Translations under genes and position numbers: made by a program
Assembly (NCBI GenBank): GCA_022495995.1
Contig: JAFEMH010002564.1
Coordinates: 267,138-331,137, forward strand
From: Adenophora triphylla var. japonica
Lineage: Eukaryota; Streptophyta; Magnoliopsida; Asterales; Campanulaceae
Reading direction: 5' to 3'
DNA length: 64,000 nucleotides
Shown: in pieces, positions 1 through 9,444 of the stretch
Position numbering within the stretch: the stretch's first letter is position 1
Layout of the letters: every line of letters begins with the position of its first letter
The notes under the pieces: model-generated
Seen by the model: the letters and a program-made list of their open reading frames with translations, nothing else
Databases searched by the model: none
What the model was told of the DNA's origin: nothing

Positions 1-397
1 CGGATTCAGGACCCGTTTGCCGTAGTAGCTATTGCCTTAGGAGTGCCGAAGCACAGTCGACCCTTTGGATGTGACGGGAGACACTTTGTTTGACTACGAG
101 ACTAGAGTTGACCGGCCCGACGGGGAGAGGTCCTCTTTACGGACTCGCGAGGAGGAGATCCGAGCCGAAGCACGGGCGAATGAAGCCACGAGAGCTATTG
201 GATTATTTGACTCTACGGGAGGACCCCGGATCTCGGGCGAGAGACGCGAGAGTTGGTTCACGTGGAGCGAAAGAAGACTCGCCGGGGACGAGGGAAGAAA
301 GGAAAGAATGGCGAGGGGACAAGCGCAGATGGCGCAGAATGACCTCCTAGGTATCCATTCATTGCATTGCAAACACATTATTAGTTAAATGTATTAA
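1..397 (+). pseudogene. 3' end of antisense ORF 2 of element A
   Basis: This plus-strand segment is antisense to A pol and matches the end of the equivalent gene in X2 (53330-53650). Both carry an acidic, Arg-rich tail (EEEIRAEARANEA here) followed by a basic block after KEDSPGTREE, the counterpart of the X2 segment with NTRRGKGKGKK. At the DNA level, actcgccggggacgagg here matches actcgccggggaaaagg at 53548. The bulk of the gene is off-window. Confidence 0.55.
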
Positions 398-762
398 GCT
401 GTCTTTTAGCATGTTGTGAACTTGAGAGTCGACCGTGCTTGAACTCATCAAGAAATGTTGTAACCGTTAGTGATTTGTGATTTACTTTTAAAGCTTTGTC
501 GAGACGCAAGATCTCTTGTTTGCCTTTGCTTACATTTGTGCACTTTGTCGGCGTCCATCTTTGGACTTTTCGTTGCATCCGCGCACCGAAGAAGTCAGGC
601 CACGACGGCAATCTCCTTTCTTTGAGGCTTTGTGCTCGGCTGAGAGGTTGAAGGCTTCCCTGACAAGTCGTTTTGACGGTCTTTTTTCGTAGCTTCCTTG
701 CCCTTTGTTGGCGTCGGGCTCTTGACCTCAATTTCGCAGCTTCTGCTTTGAGCTTCTTTTGT

Positions 763-852
763 TTTTTTTGTGAGCCCTTGCTCGAGCTCTCTTTTTTTTG
801 TGAGCCCTTGCTCGAGCTCTCTTTTTTTGTGAGCCCTTGCTCGAGCTCTTTT
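763..852. repeat. Three to four tandem copies of a ~30-bp unit in the A 3' region
   Basis: The unit is tgagcccttgctcgagctct plus a T-run, present at about 770, 800 and 829, with a partial copy before. It contains the palindrome GAGCTC and a variable poly-T. It lies between the antisense ORF end and integrase. Confidence 0.85.
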
Positions 853-1090
853 TTGTTTTTTTTTGAAGCGCGTGAGGGCGAAGACAAGCCCCCGGCTTGG
901 AAACAACATGAGTCGGTCGTTTGATCTTTGGGTGACCCTCGGATGTCCTTTGATGTTTCCGCCGTCGTTTGACTTGGTCAAGGTGACTCTTTGGGCGTGT
1001 TCTTGAAAAGTGCGTAGCTTGATGGAGGTCTTGATTGACATTCAAACTTTTGACTTTTTGTGTATTTTTAGACCGGACCAATTAAGGTTG

Positions 1091-1131
1091 CCTACGTTCC
1101 CCGGACTAGAGGGCTCGTGCTGCGTAGTTCG
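1091..1131 (-). promoter_or_regulatory. Post-pol hairpin of element A (GAACTACG...CGTAGG)
   Basis: Sense (minus) reading starts GAACTACG at 1131 and ends ACGTAGG at 1091, with CCC/GGGG complementary tracts inside. Equivalent blocks follow pol in X2 (53837-53885) and C (37067-37117). It lies about 125 nt past the integrase end. Confidence 0.6.
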
Positions 1132-1256
1132 ACACTACATGGAGTGCCAAGAGATGCACAGCTTGTTCTTCTTCGGGCGAAGTATCTGCGAAGTTTGCTT
1201 CCGTTATTTGGATTCATGAAGGGATTGCCGTCTAGGTACGTTAGCTTCATGGCGCC

Positions 1257-2479
1257 TCAGGAGAAGATCTTTTGAACCACGAAAGGGCCGATCCATGTGG
1301 GTTCCCATTTTCCCAGTGGGTTGGTTCGAGTGGGAGGCTTTTCTTTGAGTACAAGGTCACCTTCCACGATGTCTCGGGATTTGACTTTCTTGTCGAAAGC
1401 TCTAGCCATCCTGCTTTGATAGGCTCGGACGTGTTCCATGGCCTTTAGTCGTCGCTCATCTAGCGAGAGCCAATTCGTCATATGTCGGCTTGAGCCATTC
1501 GACTTCGTTGATGTCATTTTCCAGCACTCGGAGTGAGGGAATTTCCACTCGATGGGAAGGACAGCTTCCATCCCGTATGTCGGGGCAAATGGGGTTTCTC
1601 CGTGGTCGTTCGACCGGCGTGCGGTAGCCCCAAAGTGCAAGGTGCGGCTTCTCGGGCCAATTTCGTCCTCGGGTGGTCATTTTTCGGATGATCCGTTCGA
1701 GGGTTTTGTTTCTTTGCTTCCACGGCGCCGTTTGTTTGTGGCCGGTAGGGAGAAGATTTGTGACGTGTGATCTTGAATTCGGCCGGTGCAGCCGAATTCC
1801 CTTCGAAGTGTGAGCCGTTGTGCGATATGACCTCATTTGGGATACCGTATCGGCGGATGATGTTTTCCTTGAGGAAATGCGCGACCTTCTTGGAGGTGAG
1901 TACCTTGTAGGACTTGGCTTCGACCCATTTGGCGAAGTAGTCGATGGCTACTAAGATGAACTCGTGACCGTTCTTTGCTGGCGGAGCGATTTTCCCGATG
2001 ACGTCAATTCCCAAGTGGCAAAGGGCCAAGGTGTAGTCATGCGGTAGAGATCGTGGGGCGGTAGATGATTGAGGTTGGAGAACCGGGTTGGCACTTGTCG
2101 CGGCTTCGGACAAAGTGGATGCAATCTGCCTCCATGGAGATCCGGTAGTAGCCCATCCCGAGAATGATTTGCATCGGGGCTCGGCGTTCATGTGGGGACC
2201 GCAAGCCCCATTGTGGACTTCGTTCATGAACGGCTTGCTTCTTCTTGACCGATGCGGCGTAGGAGTGGCCCATGGTAGCGTTTCTTGTATAGCATGTCCC
2301 CGAGGATGACGAAGTGAGAGGCAAGGCGTTTTAGGGTCATGATGCTCTTGGTTTTGACCCCCTTCGTGTGTGGGTCTTCCTTGTTCATGAAGGTGATTTC
2401 CCCGCTCTTGAGGTGTGGGAAGATCTGGTTTTGTCTTTGGAAATGGCATCGGACTTGCGTCTCTTTGGCTCTTCAGCAA
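1257..2479 (-). pseudogene. pol: Gypsy integrase of element A, frameshifted
   Basis: Minus-strand pieces give the zinc-finger start (EVHNGACGPHMNAEPRC, about 2250), GIDVIGKIAPPAKNGHEF (about 1990), the catalytic VAIDYFAKWVEAKSYKVLTS block (about 1920), and SSPYRPQTNGAVEA (about 1740). In the last block the DNG motif reads SHNGSHFEG, so the second catalytic Asp codon is changed. The C-terminal domain is in another frame (1257-1640), ending KPPTRTNPLGKWEPTWIGPFVV. Against the intact X2 integrase it has several small indels. The catalytic change and frame breaks imply loss of function if the sequence is accurate. Confidence 0.85.
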
Positions 2480-3661
2480 TCTTGCAAATCGTTGTGATTA
2501 AAACCTTCTCGCGGCTTGGGCCCGGTTTTCTCTCGTTTGACAAACATGCTTAAATGTTTGCTTGATGCATTTATTTAATTAATGTGTTTGTCTTTTGTAT
2601 AGATGAATTGTTATTAACTTGTTTTGATTAGTTAATATCATCATTTGTTAAAGATGCAATGAAATGATTTTTAGGAAGGTCGGACCTTTTATTGAAAGCG
2701 TGAAGATCGTACATTGTTGACCAAAGATTCACAATTGTCGGGCGTAAAGCCGTCAAAAGACTCAAAAGATGTGAATACACGAGACAACAAGACTCGAGGC
2801 TAGACTATAGGCGACGAGGATTGGACCGAGCTTCATTACTCTCGGATGGCTGTAGCTCTAGAGGGAGTGGTGCTTTGGTTCAGTGTGGCCAATCTTCCCT
2901 TGGCATGAGTCCGGAAAGTAGCTTGCATGCGGTTCGATTTCAAACCGGATCGCGGAAGTTTTTGGCTGCTCCCACGATGATGTCCCTCCATTAGTGTTGC
3001 CACCGAGTCCTTGGGGGTTTTTGATGATAGAAGTCCCTCATGGCTACTTCTAGGAGGGCGAAGCATTCGGCGATCGGAGTGGATTCTTGCGATGTTGATC
3101 ACTTTCATAGAATCTGCTTCTTTATGCGGGATCTTTGCTTGGGACGACGTTTACAATGTACGATTCGGCGGACATGCTATATCTCCTTCCACGATTAAGC
3201 CTTGGAGGAGGTTGCGCCATTGTTCGTCAGTCGGACACCGAAATGTTGAATTGGACTAAGCTGTGATGGCCGTCCCCGTAAGATCCGAGAGTTTCGGCTA
3301 GAGGGTTGTCTTGTATCGGGGATCGGTGATGAGCCGGTTGCAAGAGGGTTTTCGGCGAAGTAAGGGTCTACTCCTCGATCAATCTCCATTAGGGCATCCA
3401 TCTCTTGATCCTCTCTCAAGCATTCTTCACGATCGCATATATCGAGTTGTCATCGACCCATGAGTTCTTCAATTTCCGGCTCGTCGCGGCTTAGAGCGTG
3501 GATGTAAGGATCCACTTCGTAGCGGGACGGGGTAGGAGAATCATCTGGAGAAGAGTATTCGGTCATGTCGGGACCTTCTTGGGTCATAGCTTGCGGCCAA
3601 GCACTTGCCATTACCTTGCTTCCTCGGATCACTTCGATCGCTCCATTGGCATTGATGAATT
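2480..3661 (-). other. Segment of element A where RT, RNase H and second RNase H are missing
   Basis: Pol should have RT, RNase H and a second RNase H between protease and integrase, about 2.5-3 kb in B and C. Here the interval is about 1.2 kb and I find no YVDD, no GLKNAG-type motif and no FADALATLAS motif on either strand. The protease-side part (3195-3632) continues the protein with an acidic stretch (SPDDSPTPSRYEVDPYIHAL). About 2540-2830 is AT-rich and unrecognised. This indicates an internal deletion and replacement. Confidence 0.65.
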
Positions 3662-4100
3662 TTACGCATTGGTGAAGAGTAGATGATCTGCTTTCATCGA
3701 TGTATCCAAGGCTGTCCCAACAAAGCAGAGAAGGTTGGTTTGATTTCCACGACTTGGAACTCTACCGACTCCAGTTGTACGTCGAATTGGATCCTCAAAT
3801 TGATGACTCCTACGATTGGTCGTGCAGTGGAGTCGTAGGATCGGATTACCCGAGGTGAAGGCCTTATCGTAGAACGGTCGATGCGGAGTCGTTTCAATGT
3901 GCTCAAAGCGATGATGTCGATGGCTAACAGAGCCGTTATCAATCAAGACGTTCGGGAGGAAGAACATCTCTATCTTTATGAGGATGAGGAGGGCTTCGTT
4001 GTGCCGATTCTCACATATTGGCAAGTCATCGTCTGTGAAGGCTAAACCGCTTCCCGTGCTACCGTTGGACTCAGTCTCGTCTGGGGAACGTTCGATCCAT
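3662..4100 (-). pseudogene. Gypsy aspartic protease of element A
   Basis: Minus-strand reading gives NEALLILIKIEMFFLPNVLIDNGS, where the DNG takes the place of DSG/DTG. A frame change follows, then ALSTLKRLRIDRSTIRPSPR and FQVVEIKPTFSALLGQPWIHR. The order matches the protease of X1 (17647-18299) and B (59940-60420). The ILGQPW/LLGRPW motif near the C-terminus is typical of Tat proteases. Confidence 0.75.
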
Positions 4101-4621
4101 CCATTTGTATGCCTTGGCTGGGGCAAAGATCGTAGGGAGACAGTGGCCCTTGGTCGTTCTTGTCGGAATTCCCGGTCACGAGACCTTTTGACTCTTGTTT
4201 CACGCTCCCAGTCATAGCGGGACAGCATGCTGACGGTTTCGGAAATTGCAGGGAGTATGCTCTCGCTTGGAGTTTCATCAAAGGCTATTGAGTTTACCCT
4301 GTCGTTCCGTGGGAATGGATTTCCGATGGTATTGGGACCACGGGGGCGTTCCAATTTTCCCTCCTCAATGAGCCTGGACCACCCGCTTGAGTACGAAGCA
4401 ATTGTCGGTGGTGTGGCCGGGGTAGTTGTGGAAGGCGCAAAGTGCTTGCTCATATCCATGTTGGGTTTGAGGGTCTTCGGTTGGAAATTCTCGAGTGGTT
4501 TGAGAAGATTTCGCTTCACCAAAGCTTCAAATACTTGACCCAAGGGCATTTCCGGGTTATCTAAATGCTTTGGGCGTGGGAAGCGAGGGGGTTGCTATTC
4601 TTTGGGCTGCTTGATCGCGGT

Positions 4622-6112
4622 TTACTTGAGCTCCGTTACGAATGTAGTGCCTATTCCATTTGCTTCCTTTCCTTTGGTCGGGCAGGAGTTGAAGTTGCCG
4701 GAGTTTGTTCGATAGCGGTAAGATGAGGCGGGGGTTCTTTGTTGCCTTTTGAAGACTCGAGTCTTTTCAAACTTTGTCCGGCGTTGACCATGGCACGGAG
4801 ATCTGGATAGAAATGGTGGCCGATCAAGGTTCTCAAAGATGGCTTGAGGCGGGAATGGAAGATGTCCATCTGCTCTTCTTTGGAAAGTGGATCCATTATC
4901 TCGCTTAGCTTCCAGTTCCATCTTTTGTAGAATTCGCCCACTTGGTTCGTCATCCTTTTGTTCGGTGGCTTGCGAGTCATGGCGGTTTGTTTCCCATTCA
5001 AGATTGGCGCGGTACTTCTCCAGAAGATTTCACCGATCCGATCCCACGTGGAGCGGTTTTGCCTTCACATTGAGGAACCACCTTAGTGCTTTGTGGATTT
5101 GAGGGAATGCTGAAAATGATGCGCCATCTGTTGAGGGGTTGCCCCTTTGGCTCTCATACCCGGGACGTAGGTGTCGATGTGGGTTTTTGGGCATTACATT
5201 CAGTCAAACTTTTCCATTTCCGGCATCCCGAACTTTGGAGGGAGAGGGACCACTTTGTTCGGATCGGTAGGCGGGAGGGAGTCCTTCCGAGAACTAGCTA
5301 GCTTGCCTTGCATGTCTTTCATTTGTTCAATCGGCCGGGCCATGTGGGGATCACTGTGCGAGGTGGGTTACCGTTTTCGGGGACGGACACCGAAGATGGG
5401 GGTGGATTGGGCGATGAGATCGCCATTCGGGAGTCTTGGGGAGGTAGTTGAGTGTATACCAACCCATACCCTGGGGTGTTGAAGTTGAGGGCGTGATTGC
5501 CGAGTCCGCTAAGGGTTGTGTTTGGGAACCTGGGAAACGATTCGTTAGCCCCAGTGGCGGACTAGCGGTGGCAAGCTTGAGATGTCGGGATATCCGCTCG
5601 GGATGCCTCGTCCCCGGTAAGAATGGGGACTTTTGATTGTGGTTGCGAGGCTCGTATAGAGGCAAAGGATTGAATCCTGGGGATACCGAGATGCATTGGG
5701 ATACGCGGAGCGAGCACGTATGTGTGCTTTGTTGGTAATGAGCTTGATGTGCGTGAGCCGGAAACCGACCGATCCGAGGCGGGCATGTCTGGAGCCGGCT
5801 GACCGATGCCGGAGGGGATCTTTGAGCGAGAGCCGCTGCGTTGCTGGGATCTCGTAGCTTGGCGGAGGCGGGACCCTGCGATAGCTTTGAGAAACCGGGG
5901 AGCCGGTATATCTTCGTCCTCTATGAGAACAAAGGTTCCGTCGGGTTGGGAATGGCTGTTCCTCGAAGACGCAAGGTGTCGACGATCCAGGCTTGTGTTC
6001 TTCTTGGCGCTTCTTGATGGTTTCGAAGGCTCGCAGCACCTCCTCAATTGTCCTGGAGGTTCCTTAGTGGCGGGGTTCCGTTTCCCTCAACATTATCTGT
6101 TGATCCCGTCAT
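4622..6112 (-). pseudogene. gag: Gypsy gag of element A, several frames
   Basis: A candidate start is the ATG at 6112 (MTGSTDNVEGN), preceded by a putative splice acceptor at 6218. The N-terminal half (5545-6047) is Ser/Arg/Pro-rich and split between two frames. The capsid-like core runs from about 5200 to 4620: ALRWF, then GEFYKRWNWKLSEIMDPLSKEEQMDIFHSRLKP, then GHHFYPDLRAMVNAGQSL. It matches the core in element C (31704-32116). Frame changes occur several times. Confidence 0.7.
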
Positions 6113-7397
6113 GGGGAGTATCGGACGGTGCGGACCGTTGAACCGGAAGGGCTATCGGACCTTGTGACCTCGATGCGAAAAGGCGGCTTCCGAGGATTCT
6201 CAACCACTCTCGGTTCGCTGGAGGGTGACGGGCAAGGTTTAGACACGGGAATGGCCTAACGGGATAAAAGGGGAAAGCTCACGTGGCATGCGGTTTCCGT
6301 TTCTTTTATTTTCTCGATTTTTTTTTGTTGTTTTAATTTACTTAAAACAGTATTTTCTCGAGAATCCTAGGTAGGTTGGAAAAGATTGCTCTTGTTTTTC
6401 GCAACTATGCTAGATCCTGGGTCGATGGAGACCATACGTGCGGCTATAAGCCCCTCGTTTTGCACCCGTATTTCGACATCCCGGGGTGGACGGCCCGGGC
6501 GAGGGTCCTATAGTGCAAGCGTTTCCACCGGCCTAAAGAAAAATCGAACCTAAGGACCGAGCCTTTGTCATGTTCGTTTTGATGCGTTAGCCATGTGAAT
6601 AGTGAACCGAGCCGGCCACCGAGTCAAGATCAGGTCAAGAGTTCGGCATGACCTCTCTTTACCTTGCTTGCGCAAGGGATCCGTGACGTTAGGCGTTAGG
6701 CCGGGTCATTTCGTCATGGCCGACGTATCAAAGGCGTGATGACATGGTGTCATGCAAGCATGGATGTATATCCGGGACGGAACATCGTGCAGGTGTAGCT
6801 TCGGAAATCAAGATCGTGTCAAGATTTTAGCATGACCTTTCATCGCTTTGCTTGCGCAAGGGATCTTGAGTTAGAGCTTTGACTCGAAAAATGGCCGGCA
6901 TGGTATATGTATCCAGTGTATGACACGGGCCAGGTAAAACCAACCGAGTCCGGACAGAGTGTGACTCAAGATTCAAACGTGCGGGGTTGACGCTTGGCTA
7001 GGATGGGATGTTTGGAATGATCCCGTGCGCGCCCAAGAGGCCTAGGAAGACCAAATGGACCGCAACCGAGACCACTCCGGGTTAAGGGTTGTAGTGTGCG
7101 GTGTATCCGGCGGCCGGTGCGCGTAGTGTGCGGTGTAACCGAGGCGGCGGTGCGCGTAGTGTGCGGTCTCTAAAATTCTTTTTACGAGTAAAATAGAAGT
7201 TTTTGAAGAATTTTAAATGTATGCACGTATGTATATTGATGCATTTTTTTTTTTTTGTATTTTTTTTTTTTGTAAAATAAACACGAAGCACGTGCACACA
7301 CACACACAACGCTTAAAGGAAGGGGTAAAATGAAAGTTTGACCCTCATCATCGTTTTAAAAATCTTTTGTTTTGTTTAAAAGTTTTTAAAACAAAAT
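6113..7397 (-). other. 5' leader of element A
   Basis: No coding potential. In sense order it holds two copies of the motif CACACTACGCGCAC (minus strand, 7150-7163 and 7117-7130) in a GC-rich tandem of about 35 bp. Next come two diverged copies of a ~180-bp segment, each with the palindrome CTTGCGCAAG (near 6665 and 6850). The conserved structured block follows (6420-6533), then a TTTTAAGTAAA motif at 6345-6336 and a pyrimidine-rich CAG at 6220 that could bound a 124-nt intron (6218-6341). Confidence 0.6.
6420..6533 (-). promoter_or_regulatory. Conserved leader RNA structure, element A copy
   Basis: In sense RNA, 6533-6521 pairs with 6432-6420 (outer stem: 11 of 13 positions pair, one as G-U). 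6513-6500 (CTATAGGACCCTCG) pairs with 6457-6444 (CGAGGGGCTTATAG). Inside is a CCCGGG palindrome pair. Homologous blocks are at 30335-30449 (C) and 58324-58436 (B), with compensatory changes in the outer stem. Confidence 0.6.
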
Positions 7398-7415
7398 TTC
7401 CCAATGGAGTCGCCA
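7398..7415 (-). other. Primer-binding site of element A
   Basis: Minus-strand TGGCGACTCCATTGGGAA lies two bases inside the LTR end. C and B have TGGCGACTCCGCTGGGGA at the same place. As I recall, Ogre elements are reported to use a tRNA-Arg primer; I have not checked the tRNA match. Confidence 0.8.
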
Positions 7416-8350
7416 ACTGAAATTACCCGGATCCGAGCAGGCCTCGCGGCCCCGGCATCTGGCAATCTTTCGCGTTGGAAAGTGTCTCGCCGTTTGTTTT
7501 CGCATTTGTAGAGTCGCCACGCCGTTTTTATTAAGCCCAAAACATTGAAAAAGGGCATCAGTTTAAAGATAATTTTAAACCGTTTTTGTGTGATGAGATT
7601 TTGAGTTCGGAGGTCAGATGACTCCCCGGGAAGAGAATATTAGAATATTAGAGCTCACCCGAGTAGCCTCGTAAAACGAGTCTTTCGGATACCCCTAATA
7701 TCCTTTAAATGTTGTGTGTGTGTGTGTGTGCTTTTAAAAATGCATGCTGTATCGGATGTCTACATTGTATGCTATGTATGGAAATGTATTGAAATAGTAT
7801 AGGAAGGAAGCCTTACCAATGTTGGTTCGTGTCTCTCTCTTCCGCCTGGGAATGGTGTTTGAGGTCGGAGTAGCGTTCCGGTATGGATCGGGATTGCTTC
7901 GGGAGATGCCGGTTGTTCGCGGACGCAGTTCCGGCGTGAGTTGAGGTTGCGAGGCTGCGTTCGGGCAGAGGTTCGGCGTGCGTGGGGATCGTCGGGATCA
8001 CTCGGGGGCGAGAGGTTCTGCAGGCGTGCGTTGTGGTGGCGAGAGTCACTCGGGCAGAGTTTCGGCGTGGTTTGGGATCGTCGGTTTGACTCGGAAAGAG
8101 CCGGGACACCGTGGAAAGACCGAGCAAGGCCTCGGAGTACCACGAGGGGCCTCGAGTACCTCGAGAGTGCCTCGGGGCAGCGGGAGCGTCTCGGGAGCGC
8201 TGGAGGCTTCGGAGCACCACAAGTGGAGCTCGGAAGGCCTCGGAAGGATCCGAAAGGGGCGGGAGTGCCTCAAGAGGACTTAGAGGGGAGCCGTAAGGCT
8301 AAGGGAGGAAGAGAGAAGAGGGAGGTGTGTGAAAATGAGGAGGGAGCCCT

Positions 8351-8360
8351 CTATTTATAG
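8351..8360 (-). promoter_or_regulatory. LTR TATA box of element A
   Basis: CTATAAATAG on the minus strand, with the nearest palindrome starting 19 nt upstream. The same decamer occurs in X and C LTRs. Confidence 0.75.
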
Positions 8361-8379
8361 TAAAAATTTTGGAGCAAAG

Positions 8380-8637
8380 AGGTCCGTACGGACCTTCTTG
8401 GTTATCCGAGAATTTTGGATTTCCTCGATTTGAGGGAATGCGCAATGATGGAGAATATTCTGGAATGATGGTGTTCCCTCGAGCAATAAGGTCCGTATTT
8501 TAATTCATCTTGCATGCAAAGAGGTCCGTACGGACCAACTCTGCAGGGAAGTAATCATTTTCCCCGGGATTTGAGGGAATATTGTGGACTTTAAGGGGAT
8601 TTAGTAATCATTGAAACAAAGAGGTCCGTACGGACCT
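8380..8637 (-). promoter_or_regulatory. Three palindromes AGGTCCGTACGGACCT in the A LTR promoter
   Basis: Copies at 8380-8395 and 8622-8637 are perfect 16-bp palindromes; the copy at 8523-8536 keeps the central 14 bp. All are preceded by CAAAGA on the plus strand. A half site lies near 8489. They lie upstream of the TATA box and share the core CCGNNCGG with the other gypsy LTRs here. Confidence 0.8.
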
Positions 8638-8841
8638 TAATTGCTTTTCTGATTTCCTGAAAATTCCCAAAAGGTCCTTTTGTCCCTTTTTATCCCAGAA
8701 AGGCTCCTCCCTTGGTTTGGTTGGGGGTTTGAGAGGGTTTTGAGAGGGTTTTGAGTGAGAGAGGTCTCCGAGACTGCGTTGATGAGTCTGCGGTGTTTCC
8801 CGGGTGCTTGAAAGGGGGTGATCCAGATTGGGGTACTTACA

Positions 8842-9273
8842 GGCGGGTAATAACCCCTTTGTCCCAACCAGTTACCTGTAGCAAGCAGACAAAGGACAAA
8901 GTAGAGCTAAAAGTAGCTCTTAAGTCAGAACAGGCAGAATGGTGTTGGCAGGAAAATGTAACTACTTTTAGCAAACAAGTACGATGAAAGAGATAGAGAT
9001 GTGACCGTTGTGACTGAGAGTCTGTTTCAAATGAAGGGAGTCATCCCAAATTTAAGTCACCTATCTGCTGAAGTATGTTGCTGAAAAGTGTTGACTCCTG
9101 CTGATTACCAGGCAGATCCCACCAGCAGGATAGTAACCTGCAAGACTTACTGATCTAACAGAGAAGGCATCAGCAAGAGATCCAAAAATAAATTCTAATT
9201 AAATTAGGGGTCTCTAACTAGCCATAAGATTGGGATTAAGCAATTCTGAGTCCACATATATTTTGATCCAACA
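8842..9273 (-). repeat. 3' LTR of element S, first 432 bp (truncated by element A)
   Basis: Read on the minus strand the LTR opens with TGTTGGATCAAAATATATG at 9273, directly after a purine-rich tract. It runs to 8842, where the terminal sequence of element A begins, and the rest is off-window. It is AT-rich and has no ORF of note. It carries several CTGCTGA/TCAGCAG words on both strands (for example near 9068, 9095 and 9171). Confidence 0.7.
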
Positions 9274-9285
9274 ATCTCCTCCTAA
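9274..9285 (-). promoter_or_regulatory. Polypurine tract of element S
   Basis: On the minus strand the sequence is AGGAGGAGATTG immediately before the LTR start TGTTGG. It is the expected plus-strand primer site of a copia element and fixes the 3' LTR boundary. Confidence 0.65.
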
Positions 9286-9444
9286 TTGCTTAAGTCCAAT
9301 CACCTTTAAATAGAATCACTTAAAAGGATATAGATAGATATTAAGATAAAATGTAAGTGATAACTGTAACGGCAAACTAATAAAGTTCTTGCAGAAGGGT
9401 TAGATAGATATTAAGCAAGGAACATAAAAACAAAAACCAAATTG

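Larger units (their letters stand above)
1..8841 (-). mobile_element. Element A: Tat/Ogre-type Ty3/gypsy element, right (5') part, RT missing
   Basis: A minus-strand gypsy element inserted in the 3' LTR of S. From right to left it holds a 5' LTR (8841-7418), a PBS, a 1.3 kb leader, gag, protease, a segment without RT, integrase, a conserved hairpin and the end of an antisense gene on +. Its 3' LTR is beyond position 1. The five bases after its right end are GGCGG (8842-8846), the candidate TSD, whose partner is off-window. The LTR opens TGTAAGTACCCCAATCTGG like X and C, and closes CCGGGTAATTTCA like X. Confidence 0.85.
7418..8841 (-). repeat. 5' LTR of element A (1424 bp)
   Basis: It runs from TGTAAGTACCCC (8841 downward) to CCGGGTAATTTCA (7418). 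The promoter side has three GGTCCGTACGGACC palindromes and a CTATAAATAG TATA box (8360-8351). Further in are a (TG)n run at about 7711-7728 and a PBS-like TGGCGACTCT (7519-7510). Poly-T/poly-A tracts around 7240-7275 lie just outside, in the leader. A GC-rich open frame on + (7941-8360) is not considered a gene. Confidence 0.85.

Noticed and set aside
7941..8360. GC-rich 139-aa open frame on + in the A LTR
   Set aside because: It lies wholly within LTR sequence next to the promoter palindromes, on the strand opposite to the element, with Arg/Gly/Glu low complexity and overlapping open frames on both strands; a composition effect.
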